31,540 bases of DNA from DASXTS01 sp036505275 (lineage in GTDB: Bacteria; Actinomycetota; Actinomycetes; Mycobacteriales; Pseudonocardiaceae): assembly GCA_036505275.1 (NCBI GenBank), contig DASXTS010000278.1, positions 1 to 31,540 of the forward strand. The letters run 5' to 3'. The position numbers and the translations under genes were made by a program. The first letter of the stretch is position 1. Each line of letters opens with the position of its first letter. Below, piece after piece: positions 23,950 through 31,030 of this stretch. The notes below the pieces were generated by a model. That model saw only the letters and a program-made list of their open reading frames with translations, was not told the DNA's origin and did not search any database.

Positions 23950-24537
23950 ATGTCCAGTCATGGCGCCGCCCACACGGTCGCGTCCCCCTGGCCGCTGCGA
24001 CACAGCAGCACCGTCTTCTCGACGCGCTGGCTCGAGGTCCGGCACGATGCCGTGATCAGACCGGACGGCGAGGAGGACTTCTACGACCACGTCGTGCTGC
24101 CGGCCTCGGTGACGGTGCTGGCGTTGACCCCGGACGGCACCGTTCCGGTGACCAGGCAATGGATCTACACCCACGGTGAGCGGCAGTGGCGGCTGCCGGC
24201 AGGGGGCATGGACCGCAACGATGGCAGCGCTGCGGACGCCGCTCGCCGGGAGCTGATGGAGGAGACCGGGCTGATCGCCGGCCAGTGGCGGCTGCTCGGC
24301 ACGGTCAGCGGGGCGGACAGCGCGACCAACCACCGCGACCATGTGTTCGCGGCGACCGACCTCGTGCACGGCGACGCCAGGCTCGGGCCCGGCGAGGCCG
24401 ACCTCGAGGTGCACTGGCTTCCGTTCGGCGCGCTGCTCGACCTTGTGATGAATGGCCAGATCAGGCACGCCGGCAGCGCATTCGCCGTGCTCGCTACGGC
24501 CGTTGGCAACAGGGCGGCGGTGGCCTTTAGCAGATAA
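23950..24537 (+). CDS. NUDIX hydrolase with variant Nudix box
   Basis: A 195-residue NUDIX protein resembling ADP-ribose/ADP-sugar pyrophosphatases. The box reads GGMDRNDGSAADAARRELME followed by ETGL: the metal-binding RELxEETGL core is intact, but the first conserved Glu (eight before the Arg) is Gly. The upstream strand LPASVTVLALTPDGTVPVTRQW and WRLPAGG are typical of the family. The substrate is uncertain; removal of nucleoside-diphosphate sugars or ADP-ribose is likely. ATG 23950 follows GAGAGG. It is cotranscribed with the HTH/TPR gene (23-bp gap). Two alternative hairpins begin at its stop codon. Confidence 0.9.
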   Translation: MSSHGAAHTVASPWPLRHSSTVFSTRWLEVRHDAVIRPDGEEDFYDHVVLPASVTVLALTPDGTVPVTRQWIYTHGERQWRLPAGGMDRNDGSAADAARRELMEETGLIAGQWRLLGTVSGADSATNHRDHVFAATDLVHGDARLGPGEADLEVHWLPFGALLDLVMNGQIRHAGSAFAVLATAVGNRAAVAFSR

Positions 24538-24578
24538 AGGGTTTCCCTGGACCCTTTCCGGCGGTCAATGGGAAACCC
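24536..24578 (+). promoter_or_regulatory. Two mutually exclusive hairpins at the NUDIX stop
   Basis: AAAGGGT (24536-24542) can pair with ACCCTTT (24551-24557), or GGGTTTCCC (24539-24547) can pair with GGGAAACCC (24570-24578). The left arms overlap, so only one forms at a time. This may be a terminator for the NUDIX operon or an attenuator for the peptide gene. Confidence 0.5.
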
Positions 24579-24597
24579 CTGTCACCAAGCATTCCGG

Positions 24598-24660
24598 CCG
24601 CTTCATTCTGGGCTCCGGCCGGCCAGCCAGAGCCCATGCAGATTCGCCTGAATGAAGCGG
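24598..24660 (+). promoter_or_regulatory. 5' leader hairpin covering the peptide gene's ribosome-binding region
   Basis: CCGCTTCATTCTGGGCTC (24598-24615) pairs in two blocks: TGGGCTC with GAGCCCA (24630-24636) and CCGCTTCATTC with GAATGAAGCGG (24650-24660), all 18 pairs perfect, with a 13-base bulge on the 3' side. The right arm ends inside GCGGAG (24656-24661), the ribosome-binding site nine bases before ATG 24670. Folding would therefore hide most of it. This suggests translational control of the peptide. Confidence 0.7.
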
Positions 24661-24669
24661 AGAAATTCG

Positions 24670-24849
24670 ATGACTGCAATTGTGAGCAGCCGCTGGATCG
24701 CGCGGGCCGGCCTGCTGGCCACGCTGGGCCTGCTGCTGGCGGCCGGCGTCGCGGCGCCCACCTCGGCGCTGGCCGGCACCACCGCGCTGGCCGCGCCGAG
24801 CACAGTGCAGGCCGCAGCCGGAACGCTGGGAAACGGCTGGGGCGGCTGA
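24670..24849 (+). CDS. Small secreted peptide precursor (candidate signalling peptide)
   Basis: A 59-residue protein with a textbook signal sequence: a basic N-region (SSRWIARAG), a hydrophobic core (LLATLGLLLAAGVAA) and a likely signal peptidase site after A35 (TSALA|GTT). The mature part would be only 24 residues, Ala/Thr-rich with the C-terminal GTLGNGWGG. There are no cysteines and no leader typical of a known RiPP class. ATG 24670 is used because GCGGAG lies at the right distance; ATG 24652 lies inside the hairpin arm and has no ribosome-binding site. It stands alone between a 5' hairpin and a 3' terminator, downstream of an HTH/TPR regulator and upstream of a LuxR-type regulator. A pheromone role is inference; a short cell-surface or antimicrobial peptide is the alternative. 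Confidence 0.72.
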   Translation: MTAIVSSRWIARAGLLATLGLLLAAGVAAPTSALAGTTALAAPSTVQAAAGTLGNGWGG

Positions 24850-24866
24850 CCGGACCCTCGTCATTT

Positions 24867-24906
24867 CGACCGGTGGGTGGGAATATCAGTCCCTGCCCAC
24901 CGGTCG
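24867..24906 (+). terminator. Strong hairpin after the peptide gene
   Basis: CGACCGGTGGG (24867-24877) pairs perfectly over 11 bp with CCCACCGGTCG (24896-24906), and GGGA/TCCC can extend the stem inward. It begins 17 bp after the peptide stop and is probably its terminator, making the peptide transcript short. Confidence 0.8.
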
Positions 24907-24987
24907 CGTCGTTACGGAACCTGCGGTTACAACCCTCGATGCACGACGTCGCCGTCGCCGACGGTGGACGGGGGAACAGGAACCGCG

Positions 24988-25983
24988 ATGCCTGGAGAGG
25001 ACGCAGAGCGGCCGAGGGCGCTGGCCGGGCTGGTCAGCGAGCGGGCGGAGGAGCTGTACACCCGGCTACTGGTGAGCGGCGGCATCCCGATCGGCACCGG
25101 TCAGGGCGAGGTGGACATCGCCGACCCGGCCGCCGGCGAGTTGCTTGACACCGGGGTGGCGTTCCGCACCGGAGAGGACGACAGACTACTGCGGCCGGTG
25201 ACCCCGGCCAGCGCGCTGCGCGTGCTGCTGGAGCGCCGGCAGCGTGAGCTCGGCGAGGCGCAGCGGCGGATCCTGGACGGCTGGGAGCGGCTGACTGCCC
25301 AGCTGCCGGCGACGATCGGCGGCCGCCCGTCCTCGGTCGGCGAGGGCAGCGGAGTGCGGCTGCTCACCGATCTCGCCGAGATCGCCACCACGGCCGCCGA
25401 GCTGTGGCGTGCCCCGACGCAGCGCCTGCGCGGCACCGAGACCGGTGACTTCCCCACCAGGCCGACGGAGAATCGGCTGTTCACCCCGCCCACCAGTGCA
25501 TTGCGCCGCGGCGCGCTGTACCAGATGATCTACCAGGCCAACTACCGCAACACGCCGTGGGGCGGCCGGATCATCGACAGCTCCGTAGCGGCCGGCGAGC
25601 AGGCCAAACTGCGGCTGCACGTGCCGGTGAAGATGTTCCACGTCGACAACACGATCGCGCTGGTCGGCATCGACCGCGCCGCCCGCACCGCGCTGCTGAT
25701 CCACGCCCCCGAGGTGCTGACCCTCGTCGCCGAGTGGTTCGACGCGATGTGGAACGACCCCGCGTCCGTCGCGGTCGGCCGGGAGCAGGCCGACGGCCTG
25801 ACCGACGTCCAGCGCAAGGTGCTCGAGCTGATGGTCGTCGGCCTGTCCGACGAGACGATTGCCCGGCAGCAGAACCTGAGCGTGCGGACCGTGCGCCGGC
25901 ACGTCAATGCCATCTACCGGGAGCTGAACGTGACCAGCCGTTTCGCCGCCGGGGTGGCCGCGGCCAAGCGCGGCTGGCTGTGA
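24988..25983 (+). CDS. LuxR-type HTH regulator with PLD/TrmB-like sensor region
   Basis: A 331-residue regulator. The C-terminal ~64 residues are a LuxR/GerE HTH (GLTDVQRKVLELMVVGLSDE, then LSVRTVRRHVNAIYRELNVT). The middle part (ALRRGALYQMIYQANYRNTP, KLRLHVPVKMFHVDNTIALV, LLIHAPEVLTLVAEWFDAMW) resembles the PLD-like effector domain of TrmB-type regulators found in many Streptomyces LuxR proteins; the N-terminus holds a helical segment where a TrmB-type winged helix is often found. ATG 24988 has AGGA at 24976-24979. No receiver or AHL-binding domain is seen. It follows the peptide gene by 138 bp on the same strand and could respond to, or control, that peptide (inference). Its stop is only 4 bp from the converging GH65 gene. 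Confidence 0.88.
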   Translation: MPGEDAERPRALAGLVSERAEELYTRLLVSGGIPIGTGQGEVDIADPAAGELLDTGVAFRTGEDDRLLRPVTPASALRVLLERRQRELGEAQRRILDGWERLTAQLPATIGGRPSSVGEGSGVRLLTDLAEIATTAAELWRAPTQRLRGTETGDFPTRPTENRLFTPPTSALRRGALYQMIYQANYRNTPWGGRIIDSSVAAGEQAKLRLHVPVKMFHVDNTIALVGIDRAARTALLIHAPEVLTLVAEWFDAMWNDPASVAVGREQADGLTDVQRKVLELMVVGLSDETIARQQNLSVRTVRRHVNAIYRELNVTSRFAAGVAAAKRGWL

Positions 25984-25987
25984 GCGA

Positions 25988-28366
25988 TCAGCATGGCTTT
26001 CGCCGGTATGGCGCTCGGCCGTGCGGCTGCTTCGGTGTGGGGCTGCGCGGCGCCGGCGGGATCGGGCGGGTGACCGGCTCGCCGGCGTTGATGGTGAGGG
26101 GGTCGCCGTGGTGAGCGGTGTGCACCGGGGCGCCCGAGACGAGCCTGTACGTGGCGCTGTCCTGGTGGATCTCCACGGCGAAGCGGCTGCCGTGGTAGCA
26201 CATGCGGAACGCAATGCGGCCCAGCGCGGCCGGCAGGCGGGGGGCGAACGTGAGAGTCCGATGATGGTCGCGCATGCCGCCGAAGCCGGCGACGACGACG
26301 ATCCACGCGCCGGCGAGTGCGGCGATGTGCAGGCCGTTGCGGACGTCGTGATGCAGGTCGTGCAGGTCGGTGAGGGCAGCCTCGGCGAAGTAGTCGTAGG
26401 CCAGGTCGAGGTGGCCGACCTCGGCGGCGAGCACGGCCTGCTGGCACGCCGAGAGCGAGGAATCCCGCACGGTGCGGGGCTCGTAGTAGGCGACGTTGCG
26501 GGCCTTCTGCTCGGCGGTGAAGGCGTCGCCACGCAGGTGCATGGCCATCACGAGGTCGGCCTGTTTGACGACCTGCTTTCGGTAGATGTCGAAGTACGGG
26601 TAGTGCAGCAGCAGCGGGTAGTGGTCGGCTGGGGTGGCTTCGAAGTCCCACTGGGCGTGCTCGGTGAACCGCTCTGACTGCGGGTGTACCCCGAGCACCT
26701 CGTCGTACGGCAGGACCATGGCCTCCGCTGCCGCCCGCCAGGCCCCGGGCTCCCCGTCGCCGACGCCGAGCCGGCGGGCGACGTCGGGCTGGCGCTCGCA
26801 CAGCCGGGCCGCCTCACTCAGGTTCTGCTGGGCCATGAGGTTGGTGTAGATGTTGTTGTCCACGATGGCGGTGTACTCGTCCGGCCCGGTGACCCCGTCG
26901 ATCCGGAACCCGCCGTGCACGTCGTGGTGGCCGAGCGAGCACCACAGCCTGGCCGTCTCCACCAGCAGTTCGACGGCGTACTCGCGCTCGAAGGACTCGT
27001 CGTTGGTGGCGCTCAGGTAGCGCACGACCGCGTCGGCGACGTCGGCTCCGACGTGGAAGGCGGCGGTGCCGGCCGGCCAGTAGGCCGAGCACTCGGCGCC
27101 GTTGATCGACCGCCAGGGAAAGGCGGCACCGCTCAGGTTGAGCGCGACGGCACGGGCCCGTGCCTTGTCCAGCGTGGAGTGCCGCCAGCGCAGCGCGTGC
27201 CTTGCGGCGTCCGGGATGGTGTAGGTGAGCACCGGCAGCACGAATGTCTCGGTGTCCCAGAAGGCGTGCCCGTCGTAGCCGGGCCCGGTGAGGCCCTTGG
27301 CCGGGATGGCGCGGCTCTCCCCCCGTGCGCCGGCCTGCAGCACGTGGAACAGCGCGAACCGGACCGCAAGCTGCAGCTCCGGATCGCCGTCGATCAGGAC
27401 GTCGGCCGAGTCCCAGAAGTCGTCGAGGAACTCCAGCTGTTCGGCGAGCAGGCCCTCCCAGCCGGTCTGCCGCGCCCCGGAGAGGGCCGCTTCCACCTGC
27501 GCGCGCAGCGCCGGCGCCGACCGGCGGGCCGACCAGCCGTAGCCGAGGAACTTGGTCAGCAGCAGGCACTCGCCTTGCGGCACGTCGAGCGCGGCGGTGA
27601 GCCTGGCAAGGTCGGCCTCGGCGTGGATCTCGGCCCGGACCGCATGCTCGGCGGCCAGCTCGTGGTCCATCGCGGCCGCGATCCGGAGCCCGGACCGCTT
27701 GGTGCGGTGCACCAGCACCGCCCGGTAGCCCTCCGCGGCGGCGTACTCCGACCGCAGTGGCGAGCGCAGTACGGCGGCCACCCGCGGGTCGTCGCTCTGC
27801 CTCTCGATCGGCTCGTTGGCCAGCAGGTCGGACTGGACGACGAGCTGGAGCTCGCCGTCCAGCGGCTCGACCCGGTAGCGGATCGCGGCGACGGCCCGCT
27901 GGGTGAACGACACCAGCCGCTCGGTGGTCACCAGCACCCGCCGCCCGGTCGGCGACTCCCAGTCGGTGCGCCGCCGTAGTACACCCGACCGCAGGTCGAG
28001 CACCTGCTCGTAGGCGTGCGTGTGGCCGTAGCGCATGTCGAGCGGCTCGTCCTGCACCAGCAGTCGGATGATCTTGCCGTCGGTCACGTTGACCACGGTC
28101 TGGCCGGCCTCGGGATAGCCGTAGCCGGCCTCGGCGTACGGCAGCGGCCGCTCCTCATAGAACCCGTTGAGGTACGTACCGGGCAGCCCGACCGGCTCAC
28201 CCTCCTCGACCGTGCCGCGCATGCCCAGGTGTCCGTTGGACAGCGCGAACGCGGACTCCGCGCGCTGCAAGGCGTCCAGGTCGAGGCCGCACCACCGCAG
28301 CTCCCACGGGGCGATCCGGTAGCCGACCTGCTGGGTCTGCGCAGGGTCCTCGTCGATCGCGGTCAT
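25988..28366 (-). CDS. Glycoside hydrolase family 65 protein (trehalose/maltose/kojibiose phosphorylase-like)
   Basis: A 792-residue GH65 enzyme. The N-terminal super-sandwich domain opens with LSNGHLGMRGTVEEGEPVGL and YLNGFYEERPL. The (alpha/alpha)6 barrel carries the family motifs GPGYDGHAFWDTETFVLPVL and GVTGPDEYTAIVDNNIYTN, where E497 is the general acid; KQADLV follows. The C-terminal beta domain is present; the last ~40 residues are Pro/Arg-rich and variable. GH65 phosphorylases release beta-glucose 1-phosphate from alpha-linked glucose disaccharides. The ATG overlaps the stop of the beta-phosphoglucomutase-like gene (ATGA), which supports phosphorylase over hydrolase activity. Which disaccharide is used cannot be read from the sequence. 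Confidence 0.94.
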   Translation of the reverse strand: MTAIDEDPAQTQQVGYRIAPWELRWCGLDLDALQRAESAFALSNGHLGMRGTVEEGEPVGLPGTYLNGFYEERPLPYAEAGYGYPEAGQTVVNVTDGKIIRLLVQDEPLDMRYGHTHAYEQVLDLRSGVLRRRTDWESPTGRRVLVTTERLVSFTQRAVAAIRYRVEPLDGELQLVVQSDLLANEPIERQSDDPRVAAVLRSPLRSEYAAAEGYRAVLVHRTKRSGLRIAAAMDHELAAEHAVRAEIHAEADLARLTAALDVPQGECLLLTKFLGYGWSARRSAPALRAQVEAALSGARQTGWEGLLAEQLEFLDDFWDSADVLIDGDPELQLAVRFALFHVLQAGARGESRAIPAKGLTGPGYDGHAFWDTETFVLPVLTYTIPDAARHALRWRHSTLDKARARAVALNLSGAAFPWRSINGAECSAYWPAGTAAFHVGADVADAVVRYLSATNDESFEREYAVELLVETARLWCSLGHHDVHGGFRIDGVTGPDEYTAIVDNNIYTNLMAQQNLSEAARLCERQPDVARRLGVGDGEPGAWRAAAEAMVLPYDEVLGVHPQSERFTEHAQWDFEATPADHYPLLLHYPYFDIYRKQVVKQADLVMAMHLRGDAFTAEQKARNVAYYEPRTVRDSSLSACQQAVLAAEVGHLDLAYDYFAEAALTDLHDLHHDVRNGLHIAALAGAWIVVVAGFGGMRDHHRTLTFAPRLPAALGRIAFRMCYHGSRFAVEIHQDSATYRLVSGAPVHTAHHGDPLTINAGEPVTRPIPPAPRSPTPKQPHGRAPYRRKPC

Positions 28367-29100
28367 CGCGGTGGCTCCGACAGCAACTCGGCGAGGTCGC
28401 GGACCACGACGTCCGCGCCGTGCGCGCGCAATGCATCCGCCTGGTCGGCGCGGTCGACGCCGATGACATGGCCGAAGCCGCCGGCCCGCCCGGCCTGCAC
28501 CCCGGCCAGCGCGTCCTCCACGACCGCGGTGCGCTCCGGCGGCAGGCCGAGGGCCTGGGCCCCGGCCAGGAACGAGTCGGGCGCCGGCTTGCCGCGCAGT
28601 CCCTTCTCGGCGATGACCCGCCCGTCGATCCGCGCCTGCACCATCGGGCTGAGCCCGGCGGCGTCCAGCACGGCCGCGCCATTCGCCGAGGAGGTCACCA
28701 CGCCAACCTTCAGCCCGGCGTCGTGGACGGTCTGCACGAACCGCACCGAGCCCGGGTACGGGTCCACGCCGCGCTCGGCGATGATCTTCTGTACGAGGTC
28801 GTTCTTGCGGTTGCCAACGCCGTGGACGGTGTCGGCCGACGGCGGGTCGTCCGGCCGGCCCTCCGGCAGCACGATCCCGCGCGACGCCAGGAAGCTGCGC
28901 ACCCCGTCCGCCCGCGGCTTGCCGTCCACGTACTCGGCGTAGTCCCTATCGGTGAAGGGGGCGAACCCCGGGCCGAGCCGGCGCTTCAGGAACTCATCGA
29001 ACGTGCGCCGCCAGGCGGCCCGGTGCAGGACGGCGGTGTCGGTGAGCACCCCGTCGAGATCGAACAGGACACCCGCGATCCGGTCCGGTAAACCGATCAC
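28363..29100 (-). CDS. pgmB: HAD-family beta-phosphoglucomutase-like protein
   Basis: A 245-residue HAD hydrolase. The nucleophile motif is FDLDGVLTD (D14, D16), the cap domain includes FDEFLKRRLGP and DYAEYVDGKPRADGVRSFLA (the DGKPR substrate motif of beta-PGM), motif II is VGVVTSSANG, the lysine is in EKGLRGKPAPDSFL, and motif IV is VVEDALAGVQAG. It should convert beta-glucose 1-phosphate to glucose 6-phosphate, the product made by the GH65 partner. The GTG start at 29100 immediately precedes the conserved fold; the frame is open to 29472 but only as a shadow. It is the first gene of the pair, with a 4-bp overlap. Confidence 0.9.
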   Translation of the reverse strand: MIGLPDRIAGVLFDLDGVLTDTAVLHRAAWRRTFDEFLKRRLGPGFAPFTDRDYAEYVDGKPRADGVRSFLASRGIVLPEGRPDDPPSADTVHGVGNRKNDLVQKIIAERGVDPYPGSVRFVQTVHDAGLKVGVVTSSANGAAVLDAAGLSPMVQARIDGRVIAEKGLRGKPAPDSFLAGAQALGLPPERTAVVEDALAGVQAGRAGGFGHVIGVDRADQADALRAHGADVVVRDLAELLSEPPR

Positions 29101-29158
29101 CGGTCCGACGCTACCGTCGCCGCGGCACCCCGGCCACGTGACGGCCCGGTCGGGCGGC

Positions 29159-29208
29159 GGTGCTCTAGGACGGTGCTCTGGGACGGTGCTCTTAGGACGG
29201 TGCTCTAG
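29159..29208. repeat. 13-bp tandem repeat upstream of the pgmB-GH65 pair
   Basis: GGTGCTCTAGGAC (29159-29171), GGTGCTCTGGGAC (29172-29184), GGTGCTCTTAGGAC (29185-29198) and GGTGCTCTAG (29199-29208) follow one another. They lie between pgmB and the next minus-strand gene, whose TAG stop (29205-29207) is inside the last copy. Confidence 0.85.
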
Positions 29209-29570
29209 CTGGCGCTGCGCACCAGCCGCGCGGCGTGCTCGGCCTCGTCGGTGCCGACCTGGCCGGGCTGCTCGGTGCGCAGCCGCCAGCGGGTGATCGC
29301 CCCGCCCGGGCCGTCGAGGCGGCCCGCGGCGAGGGCCCGCGCGATCCGGCGGCGAACCTCCGCCTCGTCGGCCGGCTCGGCGGCGAAGAGCACCCGCAGC
29401 CGCACCTGCTCGCCGGCCGGCTCGGCCGCGGTGTGGTGGGGCGCGAGCGGGCAGGGCGGCTCGTGCTCCCAATGCCCGCAGAGTGCGACCGTGATGGCCG
29501 CACCCGGCGCACCGATGTCGCCGCCGGCTTCGATGGCGACGACGGCATCGTGTGCGAACGCCCGGCGCAT
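29205..29570 (-). CDS. Conserved hypothetical protein
   Basis: A 121-residue protein without a recognised domain. It has a conserved-looking core CGHWEHEPPCPLAPHHT (two Cys, four His, possibly metal-binding) preceded by DAVVAIEAGGDIGAPGAAIT and followed by VRLRVLFAAEPADEAEVRRR with a strand ITRWRLRTE. The alternation looks like a small alpha/beta fold. ATG 29570 fits the start of this pattern; the frame is open to 29966 only as a shadow of the hydrolase gene. It lies back-to-back with the alpha/beta hydrolase (56 bp between starts). Function unknown. Confidence 0.7.
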   Translation of the reverse strand: MRRAFAHDAVVAIEAGGDIGAPGAAITVALCGHWEHEPPCPLAPHHTAAEPAGEQVRLRVLFAAEPADEAEVRRRIARALAAGRLDGPGGAITRWRLRTEQPGQVGTDEAEHAARLVRSAS

Positions 29571-29626
29571 CGGGCCAGTATGGCCCTGCCCGCTCGATCG
29601 GTTCGCGTTCGTTAGGTTCGGCGTCT

Positions 29627-30469
29627 GTGACGGTGACCGAGACGGATCTGACCCTGCCCGACGGCCGGACATTGCATATCTACGACACCGGCGGTAACGG
29701 CCACGGCCGACTCGCGATCTTCTGGCACCACGGCACGCCGAATATTGGTGCGCCGCCTCGGCCGCTGTTCCCCACCGCCGCCCGGCTCGGCATGCGCTGG
29801 GTGTCCTACGACCGTCCCGGGTACGGCGGATCAACGCCCAACCCGGGCCGGGACGTGGCTTCGGCGGCCACCGACGTCGCCACCATCGCCGACGCGCTGG
29901 GCATCGATCGGTTTGCGGTGATGGGCCACTCCGGTGGCGGTCCACACGCACTGGCGTGCGCTGCATTGCTGCCGGAGCGCGTGCTGGGAGTGGTCTGCGC
30001 GGCGGGGCTGGCCCCGTTCGGCGCCGAAGGGCTCGACTGGTTCGCCGGCATGGCGCGCTCCGGCGTGGCGTCCCTGCGCGCCGCAGCGGCGGGACGCGCC
30101 GCGAAGGAGAGGTACGAGGCGTCGGACGCGGAGTACGACCCGGAGTTCACGCCGGCCGATCAGGCCGCACTGGCCGGCGCGTGGTCGTGGCTGATGGACG
30201 TGGTGCGGCCAGCGGTCGCGGCGGGCCCGGGTGGCCTGATCGACGACGACTTGGCGTATGTCGGCCCCTGGGGATTCGAACCGGCGCACATCGGTTCGCC
30301 GGTGCTGTTGCTGCACGGCGGCCTGGACCGGGTGGTGCCCAGCTCGCATGGCACCTGGTTGGCCGTCCGCTGCCGCTCGGCAGAGCTGCGGCTCAGCCCG
30401 GACGACGGGCACATTTCGGTGCTCGATTCCAGCCCGAGGGCCTTGGACTGGCTCGCCGGCCAGGCATGA
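29627..30469 (+). CDS. Alpha/beta hydrolase
   Basis: A 280-residue alpha/beta-hydrolase. The oxyanion region is WHHGTPNIGAPPRP, the nucleophile elbow is GHSGG with S102, the acid is D234 (HGGLDRVVP) and the histidine is H262 (DDGHISV); the triad is complete. YDRPGYGGSTP is the usual strand-4 motif. A cap region (FAGMARSGVASLRAAAAGRA) lies between. Esterase, epoxide hydrolase or haloperoxidase-like function cannot be separated. GTG 29627 was chosen because the domain begins at once (VTETDLTLPDGRTLHIYDTG); a GTG or ATG further upstream would add shadow sequence. Confidence 0.92.
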   Translation: MTVTETDLTLPDGRTLHIYDTGGNGHGRLAIFWHHGTPNIGAPPRPLFPTAARLGMRWVSYDRPGYGGSTPNPGRDVASAATDVATIADALGIDRFAVMGHSGGGPHALACAALLPERVLGVVCAAGLAPFGAEGLDWFAGMARSGVASLRAAAAGRAAKERYEASDAEYDPEFTPADQAALAGAWSWLMDVVRPAVAAGPGGLIDDDLAYVGPWGFEPAHIGSPVLLLHGGLDRVVPSSHGTWLAVRCRSAELRLSPDDGHISVLDSSPRALDWLAGQA

Positions 30470-30491
30470 CCGGGTCGCCGCCTTTTCACAG

Positions 30492-30677
30492 TCAGGAGCT
30501 CAGCCATGCGCCGGCGTCGAGCAGGCTGGCGCGATGCTCGCGGGCGTGATGGCCGCAGAAGAGCAGCTCGCCGCTGGGCAGCACGGCGACGATCTGGGCG
30601 GCCGCGGAGCAGCGGTCGCAACGGTCGAGGCGGGTGAGCGGGGAGGGCACCGCGGTGGTCGTGGTCATGACGATCAC
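30492..30677 (-). CDS. DUF7455-like small zinc-ribbon protein
   Basis: A 61-residue protein with CDRC (LTRLDRCDRCSAAAQIVAVL) and FCGHHAREH, a Cys4/His-type ribbon that matches the small actinobacterial DUF7455 family, often annotated near sigma-factor genes. GTG 30677 overlaps the stop of the upstream small gene by 4 bp (GTGA); an internal ATG at 30668 is an alternative start. Role unknown; a nucleic-acid or protein-binding ribbon is plausible. Confidence 0.85.
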   Translation of the reverse strand: MIVMTTTTAVPSPLTRLDRCDRCSAAAQIVAVLPSGELLFCGHHAREHRASLLDAGAWLSS

Positions 30678-30937
30678 GCCGCTGCCAGCACCGCGCGGCC
30701 GGATGACGTCAGGTGGGCGGGTCCCGGTCGGGCCACCGCGTTGATGAGGCCGGCCTTGATCAGGCGCGGGCCGACGAGCTGGTCGGCGCAGCCGATGCCG
30801 TCGATGCTCAGTGGCGCGCCGGGGCCGGCGGAGATCTGGCAGCGGCCGGCGGCGACGGCGCGGAGAACGGCGCGGTCCCGGTGGCTGAGCGAGCTGAGGG
30901 TGGTGGTCTGCGTGGTGGTCAGCGTGGTGGTAGTCAC
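30674..30937 (-). CDS. Small Thr-rich protein with winged-helix-like core
   Basis: An 87-residue protein. The first 15 residues are almost all Thr and Leu (TTTTLTTTQTTTLSSLS), followed by HRDRAVLRAVAAGRCQIS and CADQLVGPRLIKAGLINAVA with PAHLTSSGRAVLAAA, which looks like a small helix-turn-helix with a wing. GTG 30937 has AAGGAGAAGG directly upstream, a strong ribosome-binding site. It is cotranslated with the DUF7455 gene. Not assigned to a named family. Confidence 0.75.
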   Translation of the reverse strand: MTTTTLTTTQTTTLSSLSHRDRAVLRAVAAGRCQISAGPGAPLSIDGIGCADQLVGPRLIKAGLINAVARPGPAHLTSSGRAVLAAA

Positions 30938-31030
30938 TGCCTTCTCCTTCCGTTCTGGTCCGTCACCAATGCGTCGAACCGGAGAGGCGCAAATGGACAG
31001 CTCGGCCGGCGGGTCGCAACCTGTACCGGT

